Notes: generated from the sequence alone by a model not told the origin. 64,000 nt of DNA from Kriegella aquimaris (GCF_900103215.1 NZ_FNGV01000001.1:372001-436000), one strand, 5' to 3'. Counted from the stretch's first letter, positions 43,571 through 53,412 are shown. Translations and numbers: made by a program.

Positions 43571-44488
43571 ATGAAAACGAAAGCAATCCTATTTGCAATT
43601 GTAATAGTCTTGGCCTCTTGTAGATATTTTGGCCATGGTGATGGCATTATTCAACCACCTCCCAATATCCTTGGTTTTACATATTCAAAAAGCGAAGTGC
43701 CCTTTGAAGATGCTTATGAAGCCTTGAGAAATACCCTCGATGCAAATCCAAATATTGGCATAGTTGCCGAAGTAGATCATATGGCCAATGCGAATTCCGT
43801 AAGTATGGAACTCAATCCTACCAAAGTCATCTTTTTCGGTAATCCGAATTTAGGAACACCCCTAATGCAACGAAATCAACTAGCGGGTCTAGACCTGCCC
43901 CAAAAAATTCTTGTTTATCAAAACAAAGGTGGCGAGAGCTATCTAGGATTTAATAATACGGCTTACTTATCAAGTCGGCATGGTCTTAACGGGGTAGCTA
44001 CTTTACCCACTATCGAAGCGGCACTCACCAATTTCGTAGCTAATACAGGACAAGGCACTATTGTTTCTGCAGAGGAGAGTATGGTCGGTCTTGGTGACGG
44101 AATCATTACTAAAAAGAGTAATCAGTCATTCGAAGAAACCTATAATAGCTTAAAAATGGCATTGGAAAACAATTCGAACTTAAATATTTTTGCAGTCGTT
44201 GACCACGCGGAGAATGCTTCAAAAAACGGACTTGATTTAAACCCGACACGGCTTTTAATCTTCGGAAACCCTAAACTTGGTACACCCATTATGCAAAACA
44301 AACAGACCACTGCTTTAGACTTACCTCAGAAAATGTTGGTTTGGCAAGATGAAAACAGAATGGTCCACGTCTCCTATAATGACCCTCAATATTTGGCAAA
44401 ACGTCATAAAATAAGAGGAAACATTCAGCTGATAAGAACAATTGCCAATGCTTTGGACAATTTATCGGATGCTGCAACAGGAAAGTAA
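43571..44488 (+). CDS. Lipoprotein with two DUF302 domains
   Basis: A 305-residue lipoprotein (lipobox VLASC, Cys 18). Two homologous DUF302 domains lie at about residues 37-165 and 180-300; each carries SFEETYNSLKMALENNSN-like helices and a LNPTRLLIFGNPKLGTPIMQ segment, so an internal duplication is plain. DUF302 proteins are small alpha/beta proteins of unknown function, some found with metal or oxidative-stress genes. I chose the ATG at 43571 rather than the frame opening at 43415 since the extra 52 residues lack conservation clues and hide the lipoprotein signal. Divergent from sorA. Confidence 0.88.
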   Translation: MKTKAILFAIVIVLASCRYFGHGDGIIQPPPNILGFTYSKSEVPFEDAYEALRNTLDANPNIGIVAEVDHMANANSVSMELNPTKVIFFGNPNLGTPLMQRNQLAGLDLPQKILVYQNKGGESYLGFNNTAYLSSRHGLNGVATLPTIEAALTNFVANTGQGTIVSAEESMVGLGDGIITKKSNQSFEETYNSLKMALENNSNLNIFAVVDHAENASKNGLDLNPTRLLIFGNPKLGTPIMQNKQTTALDLPQKMLVWQDENRMVHVSYNDPQYLAKRHKIRGNIQLIRTIANALDNLSDAATGK

Positions 44489-44525
44489 AATATAAAAGAA
44501 GATATCGACTGTTAATTGGACGCTC

Positions 44526-44828
44526 TTAATCTACCTCGATTATTTTCTTTTTTTCCGAACGTTTGAATACATAGGTATAAAACCACATAATTGTAAAGGT
44601 AGGAATCACATCCAACCCCGGAATTATTTCTTCAACAAAAGTAATTATTCCGGCGGCCCTACCAATTTTGCCTTTATACATTCTGGTCATTAACCAACCA
44701 GCTACGGGAGCCCATATTATATCGGAAAAATCTCCTATTAAAGGAATGGCGAAAGACAGCATTCCGATGCCGTCGAAAAGTAATCCCAGAAGAAGGTTAT
44801 TGTATTTTTTGTCTTTCTTTGCTGACAT
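44526..44828 (-). CDS. DUF4112 family membrane protein
   Basis: A 100-residue membrane protein with two to three hydrophobic helices (about 17-34, 39-55, 60-85). The segment LFDGIGMLSFAIPLIGDFSDIIWAP resembles the DUF4112 signature with its GDxxD-like spacing. The charged ends (KKDKK, KRSEKKK) face the cytosol. No role is known. It is convergent with the DUF302 gene, about 37 bases apart, and shares a direction with folE. Confidence 0.82.
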   Translation of the reverse strand: MSAKKDKKYNNLLLGLLFDGIGMLSFAIPLIGDFSDIIWAPVAGWLMTRMYKGKIGRAAGIITFVEEIIPGLDVIPTFTIMWFYTYVFKRSEKKKIIEVD

Positions 44829-44951
44829 AATTAAAAATAAGAATTCCCTTTATGCAACGCAATAAAGATGCCAAAAAAAAAGCAAATACCAATAGCAACT
44901 GCCTCAATTTGTCTCTTGGGAGAATACCCTAAATACGCTATACAAAGAGAA

Positions 44952-45551
44952 TCAAGATAAATGGGAACTGATTAATTTTAAGAACTCATTGCGTGTCTCA
45001 ATTTTTTCAAATTGTCCACGAAATCCGGAAGTTGTAGTTACTGAATTCTGTTTCTGAACTCCCCGCATCATCATACACATGTGGGCAGCCTCGATTACTA
45101 CAGCTACGCCTTTAGGTTTTAGGGTGTCGTTGATACATTCTAAAATATCATGGGTCAACCGTTCCTGTACTTGCAATCGTCTAGCAAAGACATCGACCAC
45201 ACGTGGAATTTTGCTCAACCCCACAATATGTCCGTTAGGTATATAAGCCACGTGGGCTTTCCCGAAAAAGGGCAACATATGATGCTCGCACAATGAATAC
45301 AACTCAATGTCTTTTATAATGACCATATCGTCATAAGACTCTTTAAACATGGCACCTTTTAAAATTTCTACCGCATCTTGTTTATATCCTTGAGTTAAAA
45401 ACAACATGGCCTTGGCAGCGCGCTCGGGCGTTTTTTCCAATCCCTCACGCGTAACATCTTCTCCAATTTCATTGATAATAGAGGCATATCTATCTCTTAC
45501 TTCATCGGTGATTTCAAGGTTATACTCTTCTAAATTTCTATATGGCGACAT
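44952..45551 (-). CDS. folE: GTP cyclohydrolase I
   Basis: FolE converts GTP to dihydroneopterin triphosphate, first step of folate (and other pterin) synthesis. The 199 residues carry zinc-binding [23 protein letters not shown], the [22 protein letters not shown] segment, and a C-terminal [17 protein letters not shown]. This is the classical zinc-dependent FolE (family IA). Length is typical. No folate gene is next to it. Confidence 0.97.
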   Translation of the reverse strand: MSPYRNLEEYNLEITDEVRDRYASIINEIGEDVTREGLEKTPERAAKAMLFLTQGYKQDAVEILKGAMFKESYDDMVIIKDIELYSLCEHHMLPFFGKAHVAYIPNGHIVGLSKIPRVVDVFARRLQVQERLTHDILECINDTLKPKGVAVVIEAAHMCMMMRGVQKQNSVTTTSGFRGQFEKIETRNEFLKLISSHLS

Positions 45552-45703
45552 CTATTTTCTTCTGTTTATTTATAGCTAGGGTTAAATTACCTGTTAGACG
45601 ATAATTTAGGTGATAACTAACAATATTAAGAAAAAGGTAGCAAACTTTTATATTTTGCCGTCTCTTCGTTAAAGACTAATTTTAGAATCTCAAATTTCAG
45701 CTA

Positions 45704-46396
45704 ATGATCAAAGCCACCAACATCCAAAAATTTTATGGTAAACTACAAGTTTTAAAAGGTGTTGACCTTCACATTAAAAAAGGAGAAATCGTCTCTATTG
45801 TCGGGGCTTCAGGAGCCGGCAAGACAACACTTTTACAGATTTTGGGCACTTTGGACCTACAGTCTAACAAATCTGAAAGTAAGCTGGTCATCAATGGTAT
45901 CGAAGTTACCAAACTATCGGATAAAGAACTCGCTAAATTCAGAAACGAACACATCGGTTTTATTTTTCAGTTTCACCAATTACTTCCAGAGTTTACGGCC
46001 TTGGAAAATGTATGTATTCCTGCCTTTATAAAAAAAACAGCGAAAAAGGAGGCCGAGACAAGGGCGAAGGAATTATTGGACTTTCTCGGACTTTCACATC
46101 GATATGACCATAAGCCCAATGAACTTTCAGGAGGTGAACAACAAAGAGTCGCCGTGGCCAGGGCCTTGATAAACAGTCCTTCAATTATTTTTGCGGATGA
46201 ACCTAGTGGAAATTTAGATACCGAAAGCGCCGATAACCTACATCGATTGTTCTTTGAACTTCGAGATCAATTCGGACAAACCTTCGTAATCGTAACACAC
46301 AACCAAGAACTTGCCAATCTTGCAGACCGCAAATTGACCATGGTTGATGGTTTGATTACCATACCCGAAGAAGTTGTTGATGAGTCACGAATATAG
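45704..46396 (+). CDS. lolD: LolD-like ABC transporter ATP-binding protein
   Basis: A 230-residue ATPase of the MacB/LolD group. Walker A is GASGAGKTT (34-42), Q-loop is in [18 protein letters not shown], the signature is [15 protein letters not shown] and Walker B is [12 protein letters not shown], followed by the switch His in VTHN. In Bacteroidota, such stand-alone ATPases may pair with LolCE-like permeases encoded elsewhere, so lipoprotein release from the inner membrane is likely; no permease is adjacent. The function could also be a macrolide-type exporter. Confidence 0.85.
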   Translation: MIKATNIQKFYGKLQVLKGVDLHIKKGEIVSIVGASGAGKTTLLQILGTLDLQSNKSESKLVINGIEVTKLSDKELAKFRNEHIGFIFQFHQLLPEFTALENVCIPAFIKKTAKKEAETRAKELLDFLGLSHRYDHKPNELSGGEQQRVAVARALINSPSIIFADEPSGNLDTESADNLHRLFFELRDQFGQTFVIVTHNQELANLADRKLTMVDGLITIPEEVVDESRI

Positions 46397-46502
46397 TTTT
46401 GGCTTTTTATCCTTGAACGTTATCAAATTCCTTATTCTCACAGCACATATTCCATTTGCGTAACCGCCTATTAAATGACGGTGCTATTTATTACCCGATT
46501 AG

Positions 46503-47267
46503 ATGAAGAAAGAAGAACTAAAAGACTTTTTAAATGCCAAAGTACTGCAATATAACCATCCTAATTTTTTGGAGAGTGACCCACTGCAGATTCCCCATTT
46601 GTTCGATAAAAAGGAAGACATTGAAATCAGTGCGTTTTTAACGGCAACTATCGCCTGGGGCAACCGAAAGAGCATTATCAACAATGCCAAAAGGCTTATG
46701 AACCTTATGGACCATTCCCCTTATGATTTTGTAATGAACCATGAGGAAAAAGATTTGGAACGCCTGACCGGTTTTGTGCATCGTACCTTTAATGAAATAG
46801 ATCTCGCCTATTTTATTCAAAGTTTAAAAAACATCTATGGGAAAAAAAATGGACTTGAGGGCGTATTTGCCCAGCAAGCAAAGCCGGGCACTTTACAGCC
46901 AACAATATCGCATTTTAAGCAAACTTTTTTTGAACTCCCCCACCCTAGCCGCACGACCAAGCACATATCCGATCCTTTAAAGGGTTCGGCCGCAAAACGC
47001 ATCAATATGTTTTTACGCTGGATGGTACGGGATAATTTAACGGGTGTTGATTTCGGACTTTGGAAAATGATTTCCCCTGCACAATTATCATGTCCTTTAG
47101 ATGTACACTCAGGAAATGTGGCCCGAAAATTGAAATTACTACACCGTAAACAAAATGATGCCAAGGCATTGGCAGAACTAGACCACAGCCTTAGAAAACT
47201 TGATCCTAAAGACCCGGTGAAATATGATTTTGCACTGTTTGGCCTAGGTGTCTTTGAAAAATTCTAA
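46503..47267 (+). CDS. TIGR02757 family protein
   Basis: A 254-residue soluble protein of the family that I know as TIGR02757, a conserved bacterial group of unknown function, frequent in Bacteroidota. Segments such as FLTATIAWGNRKSIINNAKRL, RINMFLRWMVRDNLTGVDFGLW and LSCPLDVHSGNVARKL match the family. Helix content is high, and the GVDFGLW and VHSGN spacing recalls HhH-GPD-like glycosylases, but I see no catalytic motif. It stands alone between lolD and a hydrolase. Confidence 0.82.
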   Translation: MKKEELKDFLNAKVLQYNHPNFLESDPLQIPHLFDKKEDIEISAFLTATIAWGNRKSIINNAKRLMNLMDHSPYDFVMNHEEKDLERLTGFVHRTFNEIDLAYFIQSLKNIYGKKNGLEGVFAQQAKPGTLQPTISHFKQTFFELPHPSRTTKHISDPLKGSAAKRINMFLRWMVRDNLTGVDFGLWKMISPAQLSCPLDVHSGNVARKLKLLHRKQNDAKALAELDHSLRKLDPKDPVKYDFALFGLGVFEKF

Positions 47268-47453
47268 TAAATGCGCCGCTTATTAATATAATGGGTTTTT
47301 GTAAAAGCAACAATAGCCTGTTTGCTGCCTTATTTTATAAAATTAAAAGAAACAACAAAATGGCACTGTGTTGTAAGCAAATACATTCAAAAATGGCATC
47401 ACTCAGAAACTAATCCCCTAATTAGAACGCAATTATTTATGTACATTTAGTAA

Positions 47454-48770
47454 ATGAAAAGGCAACCCATTATGAAAAACAGTTACTTAATTATAACATC
47501 ATTTCTTGTAGTGCTATTGAGTAGTATAAGCATTATTGCCCAAGACAAATCTTTTTTATATGGCGATGCACTCCCCGATGCTCCTGAACTTGCGCCTCGC
47601 GGGGCCTATACAATAGGTGTTCGCACTTTAAACTTGGTGCATAAAAATCAGGTCGATGTGCTGAATTCAAAAAAAGGAATAGATCCTTTATATGACCGCC
47701 CATTAACCGTTGAAGTCTGGTACCCGGCGGCATTGCCAGCTGATACTGATGCCTCGGTAATCTATAATGAAGTAATGGGTTCGTCAAATGACTCACTAAG
47801 ACCTTTGATCCCCTTTACCTTTGAAGGGCGCGCCGTTCGTGATGCCGATCCATTGGTTTCCGAAGGAGCTTTTCCCTTGGTCGTGGTCAGCCACGGATAT
47901 GTCGGCACACGATATATTATGTCGTATTTGACCGAAAACTTGGCCTCAAAAGGATATGTTGTTGTAGCCATCGACCATACCGATTCCACGTTTAAAGATG
48001 CGGGACCTTTTCAAAGCACATTACTCAATCGAGCTATAGATATTCCTTTTGTTATCGATCAAATAGAAACAATAGAAAAATCCTCGCAAACCAATTTTTT
48101 ATCAGGATTGGTCGATACCCAAACAACGGCAATTATTGGCTACTCGATGGGTGGTTACGGTGTTCTTAATGTTGCCGGAGCGGGATATAGTGATGGTTTG
48201 ACAGCCTTCTTCACTGGAATGACCGGAGGTAGTACGGCCATTATCAAACATGCTGCAAGCAACCCCGCTTACAAAGCTAAAAAAGACCCAAGAATAAAAG
48301 CGGTAGTGGCTTTTGCCCCTTGGGGTATGGAACGTGGTGTTTGGGATGCAGAGGGATTAAAAGGCTTGAAAACACCAACCTTTTTTGTAGCAGGAAGCCA
48401 AGATGATATTTCTGGCTATGAAAAAGGAATAAAGGCAATATATACAGGAGCGATCCATGCAGATCGTTATTTACTAACGTACAAAAATGCCCGCCACAAC
48501 GTTGCTCCCAATCCGCCACCATCCGAAGCCTTGGCGCCAGGCTTGCACATCGATGAATATTACCGCTATGCGGAGCCCTCATGGGACGAGCGACGTATCA
48601 ATAATATCAATCAACATTTTGTGACTGCCTTTTTAGGAATCCATCTAAAACAAGAAGACTATCAAAGCTATTTAGATTTACAAAAAGATTCCAATGAAAA
48701 AGATTGGTTGGGCTTCGTACCGAGATCATCAACCGGGATGGAACTCTTACACGCACTGCCTAAGCCATAG
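47454..48770 (+). CDS. Exported alpha/beta hydrolase (PAF-acetylhydrolase-like)
   Basis: A 438-residue secreted serine hydrolase with a signal peptide to about residue 29 (SIIAQ). The catalytic nucleophile is S231 in GYSMGG, and the acid and His are likely in VAGSQDDISG and KNARHNVAP. Segments VVVSHGYVGTRY and VVVAIDHTDSTF match the PAF-acetylhydrolase/dienelactone-hydrolase-like group. A tail after the His (about 345-438) contains YLDLQKDSNEKDWLGFVPRSS. The substrate is unknown; candidates are lipid esters or acetyl groups on polysaccharides. The next gene starts 20 bases later. Confidence 0.85.
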   Translation: MKRQPIMKNSYLIITSFLVVLLSSISIIAQDKSFLYGDALPDAPELAPRGAYTIGVRTLNLVHKNQVDVLNSKKGIDPLYDRPLTVEVWYPAALPADTDASVIYNEVMGSSNDSLRPLIPFTFEGRAVRDADPLVSEGAFPLVVVSHGYVGTRYIMSYLTENLASKGYVVVAIDHTDSTFKDAGPFQSTLLNRAIDIPFVIDQIETIEKSSQTNFLSGLVDTQTTAIIGYSMGGYGVLNVAGAGYSDGLTAFFTGMTGGSTAIIKHAASNPAYKAKKDPRIKAVVAFAPWGMERGVWDAEGLKGLKTPTFFVAGSQDDISGYEKGIKAIYTGAIHADRYLLTYKNARHNVAPNPPPSEALAPGLHIDEYYRYAEPSWDERRINNINQHFVTAFLGIHLKQEDYQSYLDLQKDSNEKDWLGFVPRSSTGMELLHALPKP

Positions 48771-48790
48771 AAAACTATTGAATATTATAA

Positions 48791-49255
48791 ATGCAGCCGA
48801 TTAAGATCTTACAGACCTTAAAAATCATACACCTTTCATTGCTCGCGGGGCCGATAGCTTTTGCCGTTTTTGCCTATTTGCAAAAGCAAAGCTTTAATGC
48901 GGAAATGGATGTTAGTGATATTTTCACTTATATCGTTCCCATAGCCGCCGCTAGCGGTTATTTTATTGGCATCTTTCTTTTTCAAAAACGTATTCGATTA
49001 CTTAAAAAGGAAGATTCACTTCAAATCAAATTGGGTACATACCAAACTGCTCTTCTTGTAAAATATGCCCTTTTAGAAGGTCCATCCTTTTTGGCGTTAA
49101 TTGCATATCACCTTAGCGGTAATGCCTTGCACCTGGTTATTGCCATTTCTTTACTTGCTTATTTATATGCACAACGCCCTACTAAAGAACAATTAATCAA
49201 AGAAATACCTTTGAATTTGGAAGAGCGAAAATCATTTGATACATTTCAACCTTAA
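48791..49255 (+). CDS. Hypothetical four-helix membrane protein
   Basis: A 154-residue protein with four hydrophobic helices (about 10-28, 43-63, 83-103, 108-124) and positively charged connecting loops (FQKRIRLLKKE), giving a plausible N-in, C-in inner-membrane topology. I do not recognise a named family, though similar short proteins are frequent in Bacteroidota. It lies 20 bases after the hydrolase gene and 17 bases before the GDSL gene, so the three form a likely operon. Function unknown. Confidence 0.7.
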   Translation: MQPIKILQTLKIIHLSLLAGPIAFAVFAYLQKQSFNAEMDVSDIFTYIVPIAAASGYFIGIFLFQKRIRLLKKEDSLQIKLGTYQTALLVKYALLEGPSFLALIAYHLSGNALHLVIAISLLAYLYAQRPTKEQLIKEIPLNLEERKSFDTFQP

Positions 49256-49272
49256 ATTTAGAAGAAACCCAT

Positions 49273-49962
49273 ATGAAACGACCATTACTTATAGCGCTAT
49301 TTTTAATGATACTAGGAACAACATCGGGTATACAGGCTCAAGACTGGCCAAATCTCGAACAATTCAAGGATGCTAATGACAAAGTGGGTTTACCGTTAGA
49401 AAACGAAAATCGCGTCGTTTTTATGGGCAATTCGATAACCATTGGCTGGTTGAACAAAAGACCCGAGTTTTTTGAAGGCAAGCCATACATCAATCGTGGA
49501 ATCAGCGGGCAAACGACGCCGCAAATGGTGCTTCGTTTTCGTCAAGATGTAATCGCATTACAACCAAAAGTCGTAGTTATTCTGGCGGGAACCAATGATA
49601 TAGCAGGTAATACAGGACCTTCGACATTGGAAATGATTCTTGATAACATAAAATCGATGTCGGAACTGGCAGCGGCAAACAATATTGCAGTAGTATTGTC
49701 TTCTGTTCTCCCGGCATTCGACTATCCATGGCGACCCGGTCTCAAACCGAATGAAAAAATTCCAGCACTCAACAAACTTATAAAAGACTACGCAGATGAA
49801 AACGGTTATATTTATCTTGATTATTTTACCGCAATGGCCGATGCACGCAACGGGCTACCTAAAGAATATGCTTCTGATGAAGTCCACCCCACAGTTGCAG
49901 GTTATAAAATAATGGAACCTATGGTCGAAGCCGCAATTGCCGAAGCCCTGAACGAAAAATAG
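49273..49962 (+). CDS. Secreted SGNH/GDSL hydrolase
   Basis: A 229-residue serine esterase with a signal peptide to about residue 22. The block I serine is S54 in VFMGNSITIGW, block II Gly is in GISGQTTPQM, block III Asn is in LAGTNDIAGN, and block V D/H is in SDEVHPTVAGY. This is the full SGNH catalytic set, so it should be an active esterase. Carbohydrate acetylesterase is a common role for such secreted proteins in Bacteroidota; the substrate is inferred, not shown. Confidence 0.92.
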   Translation: MKRPLLIALFLMILGTTSGIQAQDWPNLEQFKDANDKVGLPLENENRVVFMGNSITIGWLNKRPEFFEGKPYINRGISGQTTPQMVLRFRQDVIALQPKVVVILAGTNDIAGNTGPSTLEMILDNIKSMSELAAANNIAVVLSSVLPAFDYPWRPGLKPNEKIPALNKLIKDYADENGYIYLDYFTAMADARNGLPKEYASDEVHPTVAGYKIMEPMVEAAIAEALNEK

Positions 49963-50087
49963 CTTTAGGGAGACCAGACATCATTTGTTTGTCTTTTTGT
50001 AAGACGGGTTTTCTCATATTTTTTAAATTTTATCCATAACTTCGACTGGCAATATCACGCCAGTATCAAATCATCCTGTTTCTGCCG

Positions 50088-51848
50088 ATGATTTTAAGAA
50101 CGACTATGAATACGACTAACCCTACCTCCAAAGCTGTTTCAAATCAAGTACAAGTAGAAAATGACATAGTTCCCAAGGAATGGGATACTATAATTATTGG
50201 ATCTGGTGCAGGTGGTTTGGCCACGGCGATTTGCTTATCTCGGGCCGGACAAAAAGTTCTGGTATTGGAACAGCACGATGTTCCCGGGGGTTGGTGCCAT
50301 AGTTTTTACCTTAACGGCCATCGTTTTACGCCAGGTGTCCATTACGTAGGTCTGATGGGAAAAGGCGAATCTACTAGTGATTTGTACAGAGGACTAGGTA
50401 TTGCCAATGACTTGGTATTTTTTAGAATGAACCCAGATGGGTACGAACATTGCCGCATCGGAGATGAACATTTTGACTTTCCGTCCGATTTCGACGAATT
50501 GGTGGCACGACTTTCGGAGCGTTTTCCAAAGGAAAAAAAACAAATAGAAAAGTACCTGACCTTGGTACGAAATGTAAGTACGCAACTGCAATTATTACCA
50601 AAGATGAGCGGTTTTTGGGATAATATTACGATTCCCTATCGCACAAGACACATGGGTAAATTTGGGCTTTTTAGCCTGCGTAAGGTTATCAATTGGCATA
50701 TAAAAAACCCCATGCTAAAGAACATTCTTAATGTGCAGTGCGGTGATCACGGGTTACAACCCAGAAAGGCAAGTTTCCCTTTACATTGTGCCGTAATGGA
50801 CCACTATTTTAAAGGAGGTTATTACCCGATGGGTGGTGGAGGGGCGCTGATCAAGTCAATGACGAACGCCATTAAAAAAAATAAGGGTGAAGTACATACA
50901 AGCCAAAAGGTGAACCGAATACTTCTTAAAGGACAAAATAAAAAGCAGGCTATTGGAGTTGAATTGGAAAATGGACAACAATTGTTCGCAAAACGAATTG
51001 TTTCCAATGCAGACCCTGGAATCACTTATCTAAACCTTATCGGAAAAGAAAACTTGAGCAAAAAACTCAATAAAAAGTTAAACCGAACGAAGTATTCGTG
51101 TACCTCGTTGATGTTGTTTCTTACCGTCGATATGGATTTAAGGGAAGCAGGAATTGATTCTGGGAATATCTGGTCAATGCCCGATATGGATGCCGACGAC
51201 CTTTACGATAAAATGATGGCGACCGATATTTCTTCCGAAGATGCCTTTGAAGGGTTATTTATAAGTTGCACTACACTTAAAGATCCTACCGGTTTTGATG
51301 GAAAACATCATACGTTAGAGGCGATAACCTATATAGATTATACACCCTTTGAAAAATTCAGCCTAGAAAAAGAACCGCGCTCACCGGAATACTTGGCCTT
51401 TAAAGAGCGATTGACCCAAAAAATGATAAATGGTGTGGAAAAGGCCATTCCAGGTATTCGCAACCATATCGTTCACCAAGAATTAGGCACTCCTATTACC
51501 AATAAATATTATATAAATACGACGAGAGGTAACGTGTATGGTACCGAAAAAAGTTTGAAACATATCGGACCCTTTGCTTTTAAAGTAAAATCTGAAATTG
51601 ACGACTTATATATGTGTGGTGCTAGTATTTTATCACACGGCGTTGCTGGAGCGGGTTATTCAGGTGTAAATACTGCCGCCGCCATACTCAATTGTAAACA
51701 AGACGACCTGCTTCAACTTGATGAATCGCAAGAGGTTCGTATTTTCGATGCCGATAACGATTCAGACTATCCTGAGTGGTTACAACAAAAAATAACACTC
51801 AAAAAACAACGTTCGATTTCCAATCGAAATAAAGAATCTATGGCGTAG
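50088..51848 (+). CDS. FAD-dependent oxidoreductase of the phytoene desaturase/retinol saturase family
   Basis: A 586-residue flavoprotein. The dinucleotide-binding motif IIGSGAGGLATAICLSRAG lies at about residues 36-54; the C-terminal FAD segment is LYMCGASILSHGVAGAGYSGVN. It has the fold of CrtI-type carotenoid desaturases and retinol saturases, with HRFTPGVHYVG and YYPMGGGGALIKSM typical of this group. Neighbours do not include carotenoid genes, so the substrate (a carotenoid or other isoprenoid) is uncertain. The start may be 50088 or the second ATG at 50106; the N terminus before the fold is disordered in either case. Confidence 0.85.
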   Translation: MILRTTMNTTNPTSKAVSNQVQVENDIVPKEWDTIIIGSGAGGLATAICLSRAGQKVLVLEQHDVPGGWCHSFYLNGHRFTPGVHYVGLMGKGESTSDLYRGLGIANDLVFFRMNPDGYEHCRIGDEHFDFPSDFDELVARLSERFPKEKKQIEKYLTLVRNVSTQLQLLPKMSGFWDNITIPYRTRHMGKFGLFSLRKVINWHIKNPMLKNILNVQCGDHGLQPRKASFPLHCAVMDHYFKGGYYPMGGGGALIKSMTNAIKKNKGEVHTSQKVNRILLKGQNKKQAIGVELENGQQLFAKRIVSNADPGITYLNLIGKENLSKKLNKKLNRTKYSCTSLMLFLTVDMDLREAGIDSGNIWSMPDMDADDLYDKMMATDISSEDAFEGLFISCTTLKDPTGFDGKHHTLEAITYIDYTPFEKFSLEKEPRSPEYLAFKERLTQKMINGVEKAIPGIRNHIVHQELGTPITNKYYINTTRGNVYGTEKSLKHIGPFAFKVKSEIDDLYMCGASILSHGVAGAGYSGVNTAAAILNCKQDDLLQLDESQEVRIFDADNDSDYPEWLQQKITLKKQRSISNRNKESMA

Positions 51849-52104
51849 GCAACATTTATCCTATAAAATATCATACAAACAAATAACTGCCAGGCGCCAA
51901 TTTATCACTGGAAGTGAAGCTCATATTTCCTAATTTATTGCATTCACAAATACCGAAAACATGGCGATGGTCCCATTTTTTAAAATCCACCTGAAAATCG
52001 ACGAATCAATTTTTGTATGTATACTATAATAATACTATTTTGGTATCCTTGACCAATTTTATCAGTTATACCTTCAAAAGAAACCTATTAAATAATACAA
52101 GTAC

Positions 52105-52932
52105 ATGACAATAGACTCGCATCAACATTTTTGGAAATACGATCCTGTGCGTTACTCATGGATCAATGATAGCATGGCAGTACTGCAAAGGGATTTTCTT
52201 CCCTCGGATTTAAAAGAAATATTTGATAACAATGGGGTCGATGGCTGTGTAGCCGTTCAGGCCGACCAAAGCCTTGAAGAAACTGATTTTCTCTTAGAAT
52301 TGGCCAAGGAAAATGATTTTATAAAAGGAGTCGTTGGCTGGATAGACTTGAGAGATCCAAATGTGAATGACACGCTTCAGCGCTACGCCAACCAAGAAAA
52401 ACTAAAAGGGTTTCGCCATGTTGTACAAGATGAACCCGACCATAACTTTCTTTTACGCCATGATTTTTTAAGGGGTGTTGCCCATTTGGAAGTGTATAAT
52501 TTAACTTATGATATCTTAACCTTTCCCCACCAATTGGGAGCAGCACTTGAATTTGTGAAACGGTTTCCTAATCATAAATTTGTAATCGACCATATTTCTA
52601 AACCCTATATAAAAGATGGTTTTTATGATGGATGGGCGTTGCTGATGAAAGAAATGGCCCAGCACGAAAATGTTTACTGCAAATTATCGGGTATGGTTAC
52701 CGAAGCAAATATGAATTCTTGGAAACCGGAAGATATTATCCGCTATATGGAATGGGTTCTGGAGGTTTTTGGAACCGGAAGAGTTATGTACGGATCTGAT
52801 TGGCCTGTTTGCCTTCTGGCCGGTAAATACAAGGAAATTAAAAATTTAGTCACTGATTTCATTGCTCCTCTCAGTGAAAACGAGCAAAAAGCAATAATGG
52901 GCCAAAATGCTATAAATTTCTATAGTTTATAA
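52105..52932 (+). CDS. Amidohydrolase-family lactonase (L-fucono/rhamnonolactonase-like)
   Basis: A 275-residue member of the amidohydrolase superfamily (COG3618). The metal-binding HxH is DSHQHFWKYDP at residues 4-14, then HKFVIDHISKP and the terminal GSDWPVCLL. Related proteins hydrolyse L-fuconolactone, L-rhamnono-1,4-lactone or 2-pyrone-4,6-dicarboxylate; the sugar lactone assignment is supported by the adjacent mutarotase of the L-rhamnose/L-fucose type. It is cytosolic, with no signal peptide. The next gene starts 50 bases downstream. Confidence 0.85.
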   Translation: MTIDSHQHFWKYDPVRYSWINDSMAVLQRDFLPSDLKEIFDNNGVDGCVAVQADQSLEETDFLLELAKENDFIKGVVGWIDLRDPNVNDTLQRYANQEKLKGFRHVVQDEPDHNFLLRHDFLRGVAHLEVYNLTYDILTFPHQLGAALEFVKRFPNHKFVIDHISKPYIKDGFYDGWALLMKEMAQHENVYCKLSGMVTEANMNSWKPEDIIRYMEWVLEVFGTGRVMYGSDWPVCLLAGKYKEIKNLVTDFIAPLSENEQKAIMGQNAINFYSL

Positions 52933-52982
52933 CCACATTCAGTAGCACGAATACTTAAATAATACACAATAATATTTTACTT

Positions 52983-53336
52983 ATGCAAAACACAAAAAGA
53001 TTCTGTTTCTCTTGTGATTTAAAAGACGATCAAAAATTAATCGCCGAATATAAACACTATCATTCTAAAGGAGTCACATGGCCCGAGGTTACGCAAAGCC
53101 TTAAAGATGCAGGTGTTGTAGACATGGAAATTTACTTAACTGGAAACCGCATGTTTATGATTATGGAAGTCGATGAGACTTTTGATCTTCAAAAAAAGGC
53201 AGAGATGGATGCCAACAACCCAAAGGTACAAGACTGGGAAAAGCTGATGTGGGACTACCAACAGGCTCTACCATGGGCAAAGGATGGTGAAAAATGGATT
53301 TCTTTGGAAAAAGTCTTTCACCTAGAAGAACATTGA
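52983..53336 (+). CDS. L-rhamnose/L-fucose mutarotase family protein
   Basis: A 117-residue dimeric alpha/beta-barrel protein that interconverts the alpha and beta anomers of a deoxy sugar (RhaM/FucM group). The characteristic segment is RFCFSCDLKDDQKLIAEYKHYH, with later conserved NRMFMIMEVDE and PWAKDGEKWISLEKVFHL. Catalytic His is expected at HYHS. Whether it acts on L-rhamnose or L-fucose cannot be settled by eye. It follows the lactonase, so both belong to one deoxy-sugar oxidation pathway. Confidence 0.88.
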   Translation: MQNTKRFCFSCDLKDDQKLIAEYKHYHSKGVTWPEVTQSLKDAGVVDMEIYLTGNRMFMIMEVDETFDLQKKAEMDANNPKVQDWEKLMWDYQQALPWAKDGEKWISLEKVFHLEEH

Positions 53337-53355
53337 TTTTTTAAGATTTTCGATT

Positions 53356-53412
53356 GCCCCTACTCTTGTGTAATTGACCGCTTGGTCAAATCATCAAGAA
53401 AGGGGCTTTTAA
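53356..53412. terminator. Nested hairpin terminator
   Basis: Outer GCCCCT/AGGGGC (53356-53361, 53401-53406), middle TCTTG/CAAGA (53363-53367, 53395-53399) and inner TTGACC/GGTCAA (53374-53379, 53384-53389) nest around a GCTT loop. TTTT follows. It lies between the convergent mutarotase and Gfo/Idh/MocA genes. Confidence 0.65.

Noticed and set aside
51958-51970. ACATGGCGATGGT also found at 55799-55811
   Set aside because: A 13-base match is expected by chance in 64 kb; the second copy is plain coding sequence in uxuA.
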